Notes under the pieces: model-generated
What the model was told of the DNA's origin: nothing
Databases searched by the model: none
The model's input: only the letters and a program-made list of their open reading frames with translations
Shown here: positions 12,415 to 25,740 of the stretch, piece by piece
Position numbering within the stretch: position 1 is the first letter of the stretch
Layout of the letters: each line of letters begins with the position of its first letter
Made by a program: the position numbers and the translations under genes
Origin: Nissolia schottii
Lineage: Eukaryota; Streptophyta; Magnoliopsida; Fabales; Fabaceae
Direction: 5' to 3'
Assembly: GCA_003254905.1 (NCBI GenBank)
Contig: QANU01073111.1
Coordinates: 728,097 to 792,096 of the forward strand
DNA length: 64,000 bases

Positions 12415-12701
12415 TTTCAACCAGCTTTCTCTAGGCACTCAGCACCATGCAATGTTCTATTATATGTTAGTTTTTGAGCCACGGAATTGCAACCACATGT
12501 GTGTTGTCAATTTGGTTCACAAAACCTGGTGGCTTAACGATAGACTCCTATGTGGCATCCTTGGGTACTCTTAAAATTAGAGGAGCTCTCTTTTTCTTCC
12601 ATTTGGTGGAAATGTCGGGACATTTACATATATATGGGATTTACACAGGGATATTCCCAAAATGTGGGGAGAAAAAATAAATTACGGATGTGTGGGATTT
12701 G

Positions 12702-12799
12702 GTACTGAAATCGGTCATGGTTGGACCGATTTCAGTACGCGAAAAAGCAAAAAAAAAAAAAATTGGGGGGTGAAATCGGTCAGGGATGGACCGATTTCA
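12702..12799. repeat. Two tandem perfect hairpins sharing one arm sequence
   Basis: Hairpin 1 has 15-bp arms GTACTGAAATCGGTC (12702-12716) and its exact reverse complement (12724-12738) around a 7-base loop. Hairpin 2 has 11-bp arms TGAAATCGGTC (12771-12781) and its reverse complement (12789-12799), also around a 7-base loop. The arms of the second are a subset of the first. Between them lies a poly-A run and a G6 run. They probably belong to an unrecognised repeat family. Confidence 0.85.
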
Positions 12800-13007
12800 G
12801 TACCCGAAAAAAAAAAANCCACACTTTGCATACACTACACAAAAATAAATATTATAAAATAGATAAATAAACATTATTAAATACATAAATACACAATATT
12901 AAGGACAAAATTTTGTAGTGTACAAGTAGCAAAATTGTTTTCTCACACACACACACACACGAGAGCGGAGTGAAAAATTAGCAAGAGAAGCATAAAAAAC
13001 CATGACC

Positions 13008-13011
<4 letters not shown>

Positions 13012-13043
<32 letters not shown>
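13012..13043. repeat. (AAT)n microsatellite
   Basis: About ten trinucleotide units, preceded by an (AC)n run at about 12945-12960 that is followed directly by GAGAG. Confidence 0.9.
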
Positions 13044-13045
<2 letters not shown>

Positions 13046-13645
13046 CCTAATTATTGATAAGATTAGGTGATTAAAAAAAAAAAAGAGCCATTCACAGTGC
13101 ATATACATATGCATTGGTATATAAACAAAAATATGGTCGCATTCGCGAAATTTTATTAAGGAATTGGATGATGCACTTTTAATATGTTTTTAGAGAGTGT
13201 AATCGAGTTGCAGGCTGTCTTGTCAATATGAATAATAATTTTGATAATTTTAAAATTGCCTATTCTGATGCAACCCCGACAGCTTCTCACAGTCATCTTT
13301 TGAATGATCTAGTCCAAATTACGTGACCTCGTAGAAGCTAATTTCTTCTCTTTTTTTTCTTTTTCTTTGGACTTTAGTCTCTTGGTCCACCAAAAAAAAT
13401 ATAAACAAAAAATGAAAGTATGAAAACTCATGGAAGCCCTTGTTACCCTAAATCCACCAGCATATAATAAAGTGGAGTTAGGATTGAGTTAGTAGGGCCA
13501 TACACAAAGCGAGGTTAGCGCAATTACACTAGATTTAAAAGCATTAAAAAAGATCTCTTGTAAAAAACAGCACAATGCTGTGGCAATATTACAGCCTCTA
13601 AACAAAAAAGAGCTAATTACACAAAGTAAGGTATTAATTATTAAT

Positions 13646-16600
13646 CTACAAAATGTAAACCATGCCAACCTCCAAGAGTGAAACTGGAGGAACCTTGAGC
13701 GCGACGTCAGGGCCCCTACAGTTCCTCCTGAGGAAATTGTAGCCAAAGTTAAGCGCCAGCTTCTTGAAAACAGAGGAGCCTTGCTTTGCTCTGACATGAG
13801 AGTGGCCAAGAATGAAGGCCGTCCCGGCTTCCTGAGCAGCATAGAGATCCTCCAGCTCCTCCTGCATCTGGACAGCAAACTCAGACTCAGCCTCAGGCTC
13901 AGCCTCCAGCGCGAACCTCACCCTTCTTTCCACCGGTTCCATCTCGATCACATCGCTCACGCTGCCCGGCTGCAGGACGCTCTCCTCTGTCTCATACCCC
14001 GCCTGCAGGCTGCTCAAACCGCTTGTTCCGATCACAGTAAGTCTCTGCCCTGACGACTCGTTGGAGTTTGACCCAATGTCCTCGTTGCTCACGTTGCTCC
14101 CCCTCGCCCGGTACCAGTCGTATTGGATGAAATCTCCTAGCTTCTCCACCAGCTCTGACTCGAATGAATCGATGTCCTGGTGGACGTCGCGGTATCCATA
14201 TCTGACTATGCACCTGTAGGACCGGTGGGACGGAGGTCCCACGCGCCCAACAAGGTACCTCTCAGCACTTGGCACGTGAGGGACCGGCACTGATTTCACG
14301 CATACAAACACCAGAATCCGGTGGAATGCCGGGAGGTTGGTCACAAATCTCGAGAAGTTAGCCGGTATGCCCGCGGTGAGATCGGTGAAAACCAGGCCTA
14401 TTCCCGGGACTCTGGCGATTCCAAGGCTTGGACCTAAGGCTAGAAGCCATTCTAGCGATACCTTGTTGTGGAGGTCATACTCGTATTTCTTGATGGTTGC
14501 ATAGTGCCAGAGGAACATTATGATCATGAGGAAGAGGGCCAGGAGGATAGGGAACCAGGCGCCCTCGCAGAACTTCATCAGCGAAGCCGAGAAGTACAGA
14601 AGTTCGATTGACCCGAAAAACAGTAGGAAACAAAGGGCTACAATTGGGGGTTTGTGCCAACAAACTACAATCACTAAGGAAGTGAGGCATGTTGTCACCA
14701 ACATCACTGTCATCACTGCTAACCCTGCAACAAATACAAGGTTGATTCACACGTGTCATTCCAATTTAACACCGATATTTCTTCGAGATTATGCATAAAT
14801 GTGTTGACTTACCTGATGCATTTCCCATGTGTTTTGTGTCCCTAAATCCAATGGTCACCGCGATGCAGAGGATCATGAGTATCCAATTGATTTCCGGGAT
14901 ATAGACCTGACCGTGTATCTTGTCTGAGGTATGAACAACCTTAACTCTTGGGAAGCAACCGAGAGACTGGCTCTGGTTGATGATAGAAAACGTTCCGCTG
15001 ATGATTGCCTGGCTTCCCACGACAGAGGCTAGAATGGCTAAGATAATCACCGGCCACCTCACGCTTTCTGCAGCCAAAAGTTTACATAATGTTTTCTATA
15101 ATATGTTTCTCTTTATATGGCTTTTCCTTCTACTTTTTATGCTTACAGACTAGTAATTGCCTACAGAAAAGAGAGAGAGAGAGAGAGAGAGAACATTGAA
15201 TACCTGGAACTGAGGCATAAAAACCGATCTGAAGACCGGAGTTGTGATGGTTGGACCAGTAAGCAGCTTGACCCATATATGCCAATATAAGTGCAGGATA
15301 TACCAGAAAGGTGAATGCAATCTGCAAATGACAGATTCTTAAGGACACCTTTACCATCGAAATGACCTTTACCAAGGTCTATATGAAAAAGCCTACCAAG
15401 ATTCCAGAACAAAACAAGGAGACAAGACACGTGAAAAGATTCCAAACTAACCTGAATGGCCATGTATGAGAAATGGCCAAGATCAGCGAACATAGCTTCC
15501 GAGCCTGCTCACAAGATCAATACATAGCATAAGAAATGCTACAGACATTTTACAATGCACCATGTGAAACTCCATTTTACTGAGTGAAAGTCAATTAAAT
15601 TTGTTCTTTTTTGTGTGAACAACACTGTGCTGTTGAACATTTGACGGGGAATAAATGATAAAGGAGCATCCAGGAATTGATTCAAAGGTAATGTGCTGTG
15701 TGCGCACAAAACTTAATCTACATCCTAATTAAAACATAGTGTTGACTCTGAGGATGCCACAAAGATGCCTCAAATATAAAATTCTCGCGGCTTGATAAAC
15801 AAGATCCGAGATGTTAACTACATCCGGGAGGACAGCAAAAGAGAATATATCTATTTATCTATACGAATTTTTCCTCTTTTACCTGTTATGCACAGTAATA
15901 TTCCACCCAAAGACATCCATCCGCTTATCCTCGTCTTCTTCAAGAACTTGAACATATAGTATGGCGAAAGAGCTTTATACACATGCGGGTTCCATTTGAA
16001 TATGTTATATAAACCAAGTGTGCTGATGCACAGCAGCCATGCCATCACAATTGGTGCGAAAAGGAATCCGACTCGATGTGTGCCGTAGTGTTGCAGTGCA
16101 AACAAACACACCAGTATGAAGCAAGTGATAGGAATCACAGCGTCTGCGAATGCAAATCAATGGAGGTTCAAAGACAGAAAACAAGAAAGAAATCCCCGCA
16201 AACCAACCATTTCAACTAATATTGATAACCTATGAATAGACTTTTTCATCATCTAACATATTACAGTTAAACAAATTTCTTTGCCATTTAATGCTACTGA
16301 TTTACATTAAGATATTGAGAATGTCATAAGTGAAACTTACATTCATGGTGTTTCTTGGACATGGATAACTCGAGACCAGATACCGCCGAGAAAACTACAC
16401 AAATCGGTGGCTAGTTAACAAATTGATAAGAAAATCTTTGTAAGAAAACATGGATGATAAGGAGGAATTCTTACCAGAAATGGCTGGGGTAAGCAGTCCA
16501 TCCCCAATAACCATACAAGTGCCAAGAAGGACCACAATTAGCAGAGCTGTATGCAGGGCCTTATACTTCTCCAGCAGCATCTTCACTCTAGAGTTCAGTT

Positions 16601-17311
16601 TCTTCGGAGGCTCCTCCATCTTATACGTGGAAAGCGCCTCATCAGCGTGTTGCCGATTAGGCAGAAGACTAACTTTGGCATGCCTACAAATCAAGGAATA
16701 TAGGGCAAATGTACCACCTACAAAAAACCATCAATAAGGTGATTCAGTAATACACCAAGTCTATGTTCGGAAAACTGGTGGGATAGTCTAGAATCAATTC
16801 TGACCAATTCAGAAGTGAAAAATTTTCACTTTAAAAGTCCCAGAATTGAGTCTGACACTTGCCCTGCTGAAATCCAAACACGCTAACTACCCTCATTTGC
16901 TCAAATGCCTTACCCTCTCCATTGTCATCGGCTCGAAGAACCACAAAAACGTACTTGAACAATGGCACCAATGTCAGAGTCCAGAAGACAAAGGAAAGGG
17001 TGCCAAAAATCTCTTCATTGGTCTCTGAGTGCTCAATATCTTCAGCAAACGTGCTGGTGTAAACATACAAAGGAGAAATACTCAAGTCCCCATACACCAC
17101 ACCAAGGCTTTGGTATGCTAACACCAGAATAGTCTTCCAAGAATCCTTCTGAAATGCAATTCAGCAACTTAAACTCCTATTACAACTCCTTTCACTTCAG
17201 AAACACAGGAAACCCCAACAACTGGAAAATTGAACTCTTATCTATAATAAACAAAGATTTTCAAGTACTAACCCTTGAGGTGTCCCAACACTTGTGGGAT
17301 TCAAGATCCAT
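13646..17311 (-). CDS. KUP2: KUP/HAK/KT potassium transporter, KUP2 type
   Basis: A multi-pass K+ transporter; Arabidopsis KUP2 (SHY3) affects K+-dependent cell expansion. Exons: 17311-17273, 17148-16914, 16717-16475, 16394-16341, 16143-15883, 15504-15452, 15321-15204, 15067-14813, 14724-13646. The frame closes to 778 aa, normal for the family. The N-terminus ([19 protein letters not shown]) resembles KUP2. Family marks are [116 protein letters not shown] and GNASGLAV. About a dozen hydrophobic segments are followed by a long hydrophilic cytosolic tail containing [10 protein letters not shown], an acidic stretch and [15 protein letters not shown]. The tail is one large last exon. No defect was seen. 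KUP6/KUP8 are close alternatives; gene context favours KUP2. Confidence 0.93.
15171..15192. repeat. (AG)n microsatellite in a KUP2 intron
   Basis: Eleven AG units lie 12 bases beyond the 3' end of exon 7, inside the intron between exons 7 and 8. Confidence 0.9.
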
Positions 17312-20300
17312 TTTGCCTAATTAACCCTCCTCAATGTTCTTCACACAGAGAGGTTACCAGCTTCAGAACACTGTTTAGCTGCAGATCTACACTGAACAGC
17401 AGAACTCTCTATGGCACACAAACCAATGGAACACACAATCTGCAACACAAAGAGAGTAAAGGGGTTTTCAAAACATTTTACCACCACTCATGTTGTCTCC
17501 ACACCCGCAATTGGAGGAGATGGAAGGAAAAAACATTCACCCCATTTAAGGATAAACTCACATGACATCCATATCTTTGTCCAATCTTCTAGAACAGTGT
17601 GGCACAATATATAAAATTGTTTTTCTCGAGATATCAGTGTTCCAAAGGTGATACCTTTTCATGTAACCAGAACTTCATATTGAAAAGGGGGAGTGATGCA
17701 GAATTAAAAAGAGAAGAAAAAGAGAGAGATCAATTAAAAACTACATATTATTGAAGAGGGGTAAGAGTGGAGAAAGAATCCACTAGTGGTTAATCAAATA
17801 CTCAAGCATCACACAATAATGAAAGAAGAAGTGCATCTCATCCATACTCCAATCATTCTATTAAAAACAAAAAACCATTTGTATACCACCTTATTATATC
17901 ATTTTTAATTTACCTTCAAGCCATTTTTTCTTCCTGAACCATGGAAAGGTAAAGAAAAACAAAGAAACCCCCTTACAGTTTGTTGGCAAGTCCAATACGA
18001 ATCAGTTAACCATAGGACAATGATGGAGGAGAGAAATCAAGACAAGCTAACTTCACGGTCTGGTTATTATTACATGGAATGTATAGTAGTTGTAATTGTA
18101 ATGTTGTATTATATGATATATGTAAAGTCACATTGGAGGAAGGAAAAAAAAAAATAAAAAAAAGAGAGTGCGATTGGGCCAATGTCCCAATGATGTTGAC
18201 AAAAAGCAGAATCACGTGATTCGGCGACAGTTACAAACTCACTAATGCCCCTCAACACTTACCACTTTTGGTTTCTACTCTGCTGCACCTTCCATTCTCT
18301 CGTGTTATTTTATTTAATTATTAGGAGTATTTTATAACTATATTATTTGTACATCATATTTTGATATGAATAACAAGATTTTCAAAGTTCTCTTCTCACC
18401 AAACTACCCTTTGGAACCATATCCTCCTTGTGGTGTGTTCCTAGATAAAACACGTTTTATTTTTCTAAAGGTGCTAGTTAAGGACAAAATAGCTTAGCCA
18501 TAAATATAAAAATAGGGGGGGGGGTAAAAATTTCTGATAGGTAATGTAAATGTGATGATAACGCTAATAGTAGGCAAAGAAAAGAATGATGATGGGAAGG
18601 ACCATGTTGGTGCAGCATAAAGGAAAATGAGTAGCTAAGCTAAAAGGGGCAGAGGCATGTGCATCACAATAAATGCCGTTTTGTAATTGCTCTTGAAATC
18701 TGAACAGGTGAACATGTACAACATCCCCCCTTTCACTTCTTCCACCACCCCCAAGTGCCATCTCCCTCTCTCCACCTCTCTCCCTACCCTTTTATGACCA
18801 CATTAATGCCTACCTTTTCACGTTTCTCTTTCACATAACAACAGGGCCACACGCCCTTCTTTCTGAGTCACCTTGCTTTTTCTGAGATTTTTAGTTAGTA
18901 CTAGTAACGTTTAATTCAACAAGTGTCATTATATCTTCTTAATAATTAAGCTACAAATTCTCCCAATTCAAAATCTCACTTACAGTAATGCCACATGGTT
19001 GCAATTTCCTCCAACATCTAAAAGATAATTCAATAGATATAAGTCAAATTTTGAATTAGGAAAATTTACAGGCACACCGATTCAAAGATTAATATTTGTC
19101 ATAGTTTAAAGCTTGAGAGTAATGTACAAAAATATTGTGTTGTTAAGTTTTGGTTGGGTGAGGGGTGACGAGTGAGGATTTTCTTTATTGTACTTCTTTC
19201 ATTAATTTTGGTATTACTAATATTAGAAGTAACACTTCTTAACTAGTGAGAAAAAAAAAGTATTACTTTTTTAAAAGGAGTGTAAAAAGATAATTATTTT
19301 TTTCTTTATAAATCAATTCATACTTAAAACATATACATCCTTACCTAACTAAATCCACTTTTTGACCATACACATCAATCACGTTGTTGTTTTCAGCTTG
19401 AAAGATGGCCACCTCCAATCTTGCATATAACAAGTCCTTTCCTGCATAATAAAGCATTCCATCATTACACAAAGTTGTAAGCTTAATTTACAATCTAATG
19501 TACAAAAAGTCTCAAAAAAGTAGGAGAGTGGAATCATCACCTCATCTCACTCACTCAATACATGTTGTGAATGAATGAATCCATGAAATACATTGCAAGG
19601 TACTAACTCCTTTTATACTTGATGCTATCAACTTTAAAAGCAAACAAGCAGACATGTAGATCCAATTATGAACTGGACAAAGGGGTGGATATATTTGTTT
19701 TTTTCACAAGATTTGAAGGATAAGACAGTGGTAAAGCCAGTTTTATGGTCCTGATTAAAAGAACATAGTGGAGGTAAAGGCTGTTAAAGTTGCTCACCAA
19801 CCGACCATAGGGAATGTTGCCTCAATAATGTAAGGAGGTGGAAACAAAAATTACTGAATTTTTCAAGGTTGTGGAGAGCAAATGTGGAACATGGGTAGAA
19901 TCACAAGTTGGAGATTCGTTGCCTTTAGTACTCCCTCCTACCATTTTTTAAATTTAGTATATTTTTAAATAAATTTATATGATTGATATGTTAATTTTTA
20001 AATGTGTCAAATTTAAAAATGAGCAGATATATAAGAGTAACTTGTTGCAGGTTAAGTAAGTGTCAGTAATACCTCTTTCACAATAAATGTTAATTTTGAT
20101 TACTTTGATTTATTTTTTATTTAATTTATCTTTATACAATTATATCAATTTATATTTAGTCAAAGATGAACAAAAATTTTAAATATACTTCACATAATAA
20201 AACATTCCCACAAAATAAAATGGAGCAGTTTGAAGAGGAAAAACATTTTTTAAAAAAATTATTTTTAATAACATTTTCACACGCACGCCACAACAGTAAA

Positions 20301-21102
20301 ATATTTTATTTTTATTTTTAGTATTTTAAAAGTTTACTTATAATAACATATAATTAAATATCAGTATAAATGGTACACCAAACAAAAATAACAGTATAAA
20401 TTTGCTTACATTAATTGGGCATCAGAATTAATAAAAAAAAAATATCCCAAATTTATGCATTTACACTAAATATTATAAAATAAAAGTTCAATATATCTTT
20501 CTATTAGTTTTGATGTGTATTTCCAAAATTTACTCTTAATTGTATATGCTTTTGTGAATTTTCATGTTAGGATTAATGGCAATACAATTAAGTTTGAATA
20601 TAATTTAACACGACTAAATTTTCTTTTTCTTTTTCTCAAGGGTTTCTATCTCTGAAAACTAACATTTGGTTACGCTATGAAGTTCATATTAACATTCTCA
20701 AATTATAGACAATTTGAAACATTTTTTTAAATAGATATGCTGTGTTTAATAAAAAAAAACAATTATTAGTTTTGTTAAAATTGGCCTAAATTAAAAATAC
20801 CAGTTAAGGAATAAAATAAATAAATGTTTTATTTAAAAATAAGTGTTTAAATCAAAATATTCAATGCACCGAAAACAATTACTAAAATCTTTCACTTTTG
20901 ATTTAAGAATACTTGTTAACAAAATAAAATAAAAAAATAACATGAAAGTAAACATTAAATGAATTCAATATCTTGAAAATGTAAACTACATTAATTTTTT
21001 TAATTAATTTATGAGTTTACGGCACTAAGAAAACTTGTTAAATAATCAAAGTGGGAAATTTTATGTTGAAAACACAAGTTTTTTTAAGTCTTTGGTACAT
21101 TA
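17312..21102. other. KUP2 5' flank and AT-rich spacer, no further gene seen
   Basis: The first 1-1.5 kb probably holds the KUP2 leader and promoter; pyrimidine-rich tracts near 18720-18850 would be consistent with a leader exon, but I cannot fix a transcription start. A run of about ten G lies at 18515-18524. From 19000 on the DNA is AT-rich and lacks protein-like frames. Confidence 0.55.
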
Positions 21103-22975
21103 GGAAGTGTGTGGTTCGTTGAATATTCTTACATTCCTAGAAATATGGCCATGTGAATGCAATATTCTCAAAACATTATCAGGTAACTTGCATTCTTAGG
21201 AATGAAAATTGCTTTATTTTTACTTTCACCTCCCCCATTAGATTGTTGGATTTTTATGGGATTGAAATGTTTTTAAACGTGAAAAGACTAAATTGGCCCC
21301 AAACCTTATACCCTTCGTCGACCATCAACCGCTCACTGACCACTAAAAGTTGGCAATGAACGTTGTCCAGTGGCACCCATCCTAAAGGCCTGTCAGGCTA
21401 GCTCGATTATAAACATTCACATATATGATTTACTAAAAAAAAGTTAAACATATACTACCTTTAGTTGGATTTGAACTAAGGACACTTTTTATGTAAAGAC
21501 AATCACTAAGTTATTGTCACTTTTGTGATATTTTATTCAAAGTTATTTATTAATATGAAAATGATCCATGCAGTTACAAAATTCTCAACAGTGAGAAAGT
21601 AGGCAAGAAATGAAAAACAAGAAGACAAACATTAACATGATGTCCATGTTTCTTTAGCATTGTTAATGTCACTGACTAGCATTAGCATTGGAGCCTAACA
21701 TACCCTTTTTCTTTAGTTTTGTTAACATAAAAAGGTATATCTTATTATTTATTTTATCTTATATTTTTTAAAATTATGTCATGATTAATGATTATAAATA
21801 ATTTATTTTAAGGCTCTTGGCAATGAATAAGGTGGGGAGATCATATTGAATATTTAATACTTTGGTCGCTCGTTGGTTCGGTGAATGATTGTTAGTTGTT
21901 GGTGAATAAACAAATCAAATATAGTTACTCTTGTTTGTGTATGTTTTATTTAATTGTTTGTATTAGACTAGTGTGTATAAATCTCTTTATTGTTGTCTGC
22001 GATTTTTTTCGTCTGTTAGGGTCATTATGAATTTTAAGGTGAATAAGTTGTGGGTGGTGATTCGTATTAGTATCATGAGTTTTATTGTTTTGAAGAGGAA
22101 CCTAGAAGTTACTACAATCTCATTGATGGTATCTGGCGGGGGAGCCCATAGTAACGTGTTTTTTTGGTAACCATGTATTGCTAGCTAGGTTGATGGAAGT
22201 ATTGTTGTTTATTTGGGTGTATGGTTTATTGTAATGGAACCTTGTACGGGACAATGCTATTTGGCATTGCTTCTTTCTCCCCGATTGGGTAGAGCTTATA
22301 AAGCATCTAGAAAAAAAGTGTGTTAAGATGTTTCATTATTGGAAGTTTAGATTTTTGATCTTGGAGGTGGAAACTTTTTCTTGATCTATGTAGTTGTAAT
22401 TTAGATTGATGTATGGATTTTTGTTTAAATATTAGATTGTTGTTACAATTTGGATTTTCATTTATTTAGCAATGTAAAAGCCTATTTAATGTGTGTAAAC
22501 AGGCTATGGTAAACAGATTATGATAATCAGACTTGAAAAATAAGCTTTTGGTTTGAAAAAAAAAAAGGCTAGCCTGCTAGGCTTGAGGACAAGCTCTCAA
22601 ACAGGTCAGGGTAAGCCGGAAAAAACCCTTTGACAAGCAACAAGTCAAGTCCAAGCCAAAAATTAATGACACAGGCTCGACTTGATAAGGGTTTTGACTT
22701 ATTCTCATCCCTATATCAAACTACTATTGGGTGACATCAGACCATTGTCGGACAGTGTCATACCTTTGTTCAATAGTGTCAGACCAATGCTTACATACAT
22801 TGTTTTGCTAGGGATATTTTTGGAAAAGTGTATCATATTTTCAAGAATGTCGTTAAGAATTCAATTTGCAATCAAACACCTTCAAAGTGTATATATGAGA
22901 TAGTTTGTTTTAGGAATAACATTCTTGAGAATAATATTTTTAGAATGAAAAACATTCCGTGAACCACATGCCCCC
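21103..22975. mobile_element. Possible PIF/Harbinger-like element with long imperfect ends
   Basis: The left end reads GGAAGTGTGTGGTTCGTTGA and the right end, reverse-complemented, GGGGGCATGTGGTTCACGGA. The similarity continues inward for about 40 bases (through ATTCTA or ATTCCTA, then AAATAT). Such GTGGTTC(G/A)..GAAT ends are typical of Tourist/Harbinger elements. Flanks are TTA on the left and TAA on the right, compatible with a decayed 3-bp TWA duplication. I found no transposase frame in the 1.87 kb interior. An alternative is two independent MITE fragments in opposite orientation. Confidence 0.45.
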
Positions 22976-24969
22976 TAAATGCATTAAAAATATTAAAAAC
23001 TTTCTTTTTTTTAGGTTTTTATCAAATGTCATGAAGGTACTTACTGACAAAACCCTTAATTTATGAAAGTGGAGTAATAAATTAGTATTAAATAAAAAAT
23101 TATGCATTTAATAATACATTGAAAAACATTAAAAAAAAACTCTTAATATTTTTATTTAATATGGTTTCTATGGTGTCTCATGCAACTAATTGCTCCACTA
23201 GATTAATTTGTTCAATTGTAACAATTTTTCAAACTAAATTTATTGAACATTGTCGTATTTTATGTACCAAACCATTTGAAGCCACTAAATTAGTGTTACG
23301 TGTTCCATAAATATTTTATTAGCATATAAAATTTCATCTTTAGAACAGCAAAGGATAAAAAAATATATATGGCTTCCCGTGCATGCATGAAACTCAAATT
23401 CAAAAAAGGAAAGACAAAATTGTAATAGCATATTTGGTTTCTCATTGGTAAACTATGAATTATGATTTTGACAAAAACTACAAGACATAAGTTGTCTATA
23501 TCATGATTTCAAAGTTTCCATCCACCAAAAAATGATTCCAAAGTTTCCAAACAGAAGATAAAATACAAAAGCTTCCAAACCGAAAGTTTGAAGGAAGAAA
23601 ATGCCGGAAATGTGGTTTTAAACATCATTATATTAGCATAACTATAAACTTTTAAATAGTAATTAATAGGCATAGTTTTTTGTTAGCAGACATTTTATAT
23701 GTATAGTTTAGTGCTTAATTAAATACAAATGCAATAAAATAAATTTGGAAAAGCACGAGGGATAAGATGCTTCAATTAATCAATAATAAATCGTTAAATA
23801 AAAAAAAGTTGGGAATACAATTCTCGTTTTATTTTGTCAAATTTGAAGGCGTATGGGACCAACCAACAGCATGAACAAAGCTGCATGTGTTTAATGAATC
23901 ACTTAAAAAAATGATATTATGACAATCCAATTTTAACAATTGTGATCCCAAAAGCGTAGGACTCACCCTAAACCCAACGTACTTGTGAACGTAATTATTT
24001 AAAAGTTATTAAATTAAAATTGTCATAGTAATATGAGTTTACAAATTAAGGTGTTTCTTTTTCCCGATTCAATATTTCTTCGTAGGAGCCATACCATGCA
24101 TTATTCTTTAAGAAAAACCAAACAAGATTGTAAGTGTCCAAAGTATATAAAGCTTAATTTCCCTCTTATTACATACCCAACATAAAACGTTATTTTATGA
24201 TTTTCTGCAAGCAAGGTTAGTGACTTAAAGCAGGGTTTCGAAGTCAATGTAAGCCACATTATAAGACAACTACAGGATGTAAAATATTGGACAAACCCAA
24301 AAAACGTATGAGCTAGGGCCTACGGGCCCTACGAATAAAAATATAATATGCCATACAACCGTGGCCCCTACCTAAGTGGAAGCTGGGCTTGTGTCCATCA
24401 ATAGAGCAAGTTGGGCCTCACGGATTATCAAGTCAAAGCCATACAAACCAAGAACCAGTCCAATAACAACAACCCGTGGGGTGTGTTTGTTTGTAATATC
24501 TTGTGACGTGTGTTTGCAGTTGGGCCTTTGGTTTACGGAAATTTCACACTTTCAAAAAAAAAGAAAAAAACTCTTAATAAGGGGTTCTTAGGTTTTAGTT
24601 TTTTTTTCTTTGTTTTCAATATATTTTAAGTTTTTCATAATTTGTGAACAGAATCATAAAAATAATAAAATATTAATTTTTATTATTTTTCATAAAATCC
24701 ATAAAAATAATAAATAAATTGAAAATATGACAAAAACATATATCGAACAAATTCTTGGAGCAATTTTTTATTTTGATTTTTAACTGTTGATATCCAATTT
24801 ACTTTTAGTTCATCAACTACATTCAATTTGAATAATAGAATGACCCATTCAAAGGAGCGACCTCACCCTTGGAGGCAGCAGCCTCGTTGTCAGTCATCCA
24901 CTAGCAATTGTTTACAATTTAAAAAGTGACATGTGTCTGATATGGACCCTTTTGTAATGCGTGTATTAA
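22976..24969. other. AT-rich intergenic DNA
   Basis: No protein-like frame, RNA gene or element ends were recognised. Several long A/T runs are present. Confidence 0.55.
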
Positions 24970-25740
24970 GAATAGCATTAGGAGAATTAAACACACAAAC
25001 ACTTGTCTTTATTATAGATAACAAGGGGCTTGGCATAGGGTGATGCCAAGAAATACGCCCTAGACATATCTATAATGAGACAAGAAGGGGAACTATGAGG
25101 CGTAATGGATTGGAGGGCTTTGAGTCTTGCCCCACATGCCAAAGATGTCATGGGATCCATTCCAAGGCATTTTGGCCAGCTATGGAGCCTTGAGAACCAA
25201 CCAAAAAATACACCCTCGCGCATGGGCTGACAACAATAACAACAAAAGCCCTCAGACAGGTCTCAGATACGCCCTCTGATGACCTGCTGAGGGAGTAAAC
25301 AAAATGCAGCTCGTTTACACATTTTTAGGGTCTTTACTAATGGCCTAGGGGAGGGGACGGAAAGAAGGTTTGTTTGTACTAGGATTTGAGTGAAAGAGGG
25401 TGCATTAGGCAGAAGTGAGAGGGACATGAGCTGGTTGGGTTGCAGGCACAAGGACACAGGCAACCTGGGCCTTGGCCTGCAGCCCCTGAAAGCGACGCCT
25501 CCACCAGGGAGTCCAAGGAGCAGGAGGAATCCAAGGAAAGAGGGAAAATGGAGGAAAAAGAAAGAGAGAAGGAGAGGATTTAAGACAAGGAAATCAGGGG
25601 AAAAGAAAAGAGGACAAAAACGAAAAAAAAAAACTCAGCAAGAAGGAGAGAAAAACCAGAGAGAAAGCACACACTCCATAGCCATATAGCAGAAATACGC
25701 CCTCTCCCGCAACAGATGGCGTACACGAAAATTGATTGGT
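24970..25740. repeat. GC-richer patch, probably a retrotransposon fragment
   Basis: This stretch differs in composition from its surroundings and has the phrase TACGCCCT three times (25055-25062, 25268-25275, 25697-25704). A purine-rich stretch (25500-25670) gives a Lys/Arg/Glu-rich frame of low complexity. It may be an LTR or internal piece of a Ty3 element, but I could not define matching ends or a target duplication. Confidence 0.3.

Larger units (their letters stand above)
12415..13645. other. Spacer between the plastid gene and KUP2, with hairpins and SSRs
   Basis: Contains the plastid gene promoter, the tandem hairpins at 12702-12799, one undetermined base at 12818, an (AC)n tract at about 12945-12960 and an (AAT)n tract at about 13012-13043. 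The right part is probably KUP2 3' UTR and flank. No gene was found. Confidence 0.7.

Noticed and set aside
12662-12862. Open frame over the tandem hairpins
   Set aside because: It reads through poly-A runs and an undetermined base; no protein-like composition.
13781-14053. Plus-strand open frame across the KUP2 last exon
   Set aside because: It is the reverse strand of a well-supported transporter exon and has no family character.
25390-25689. Lys/Arg/Glu-rich plus-strand frame
   Set aside because: It is produced by a purine-rich run, low complexity, and lies in a probable retrotransposon fragment.
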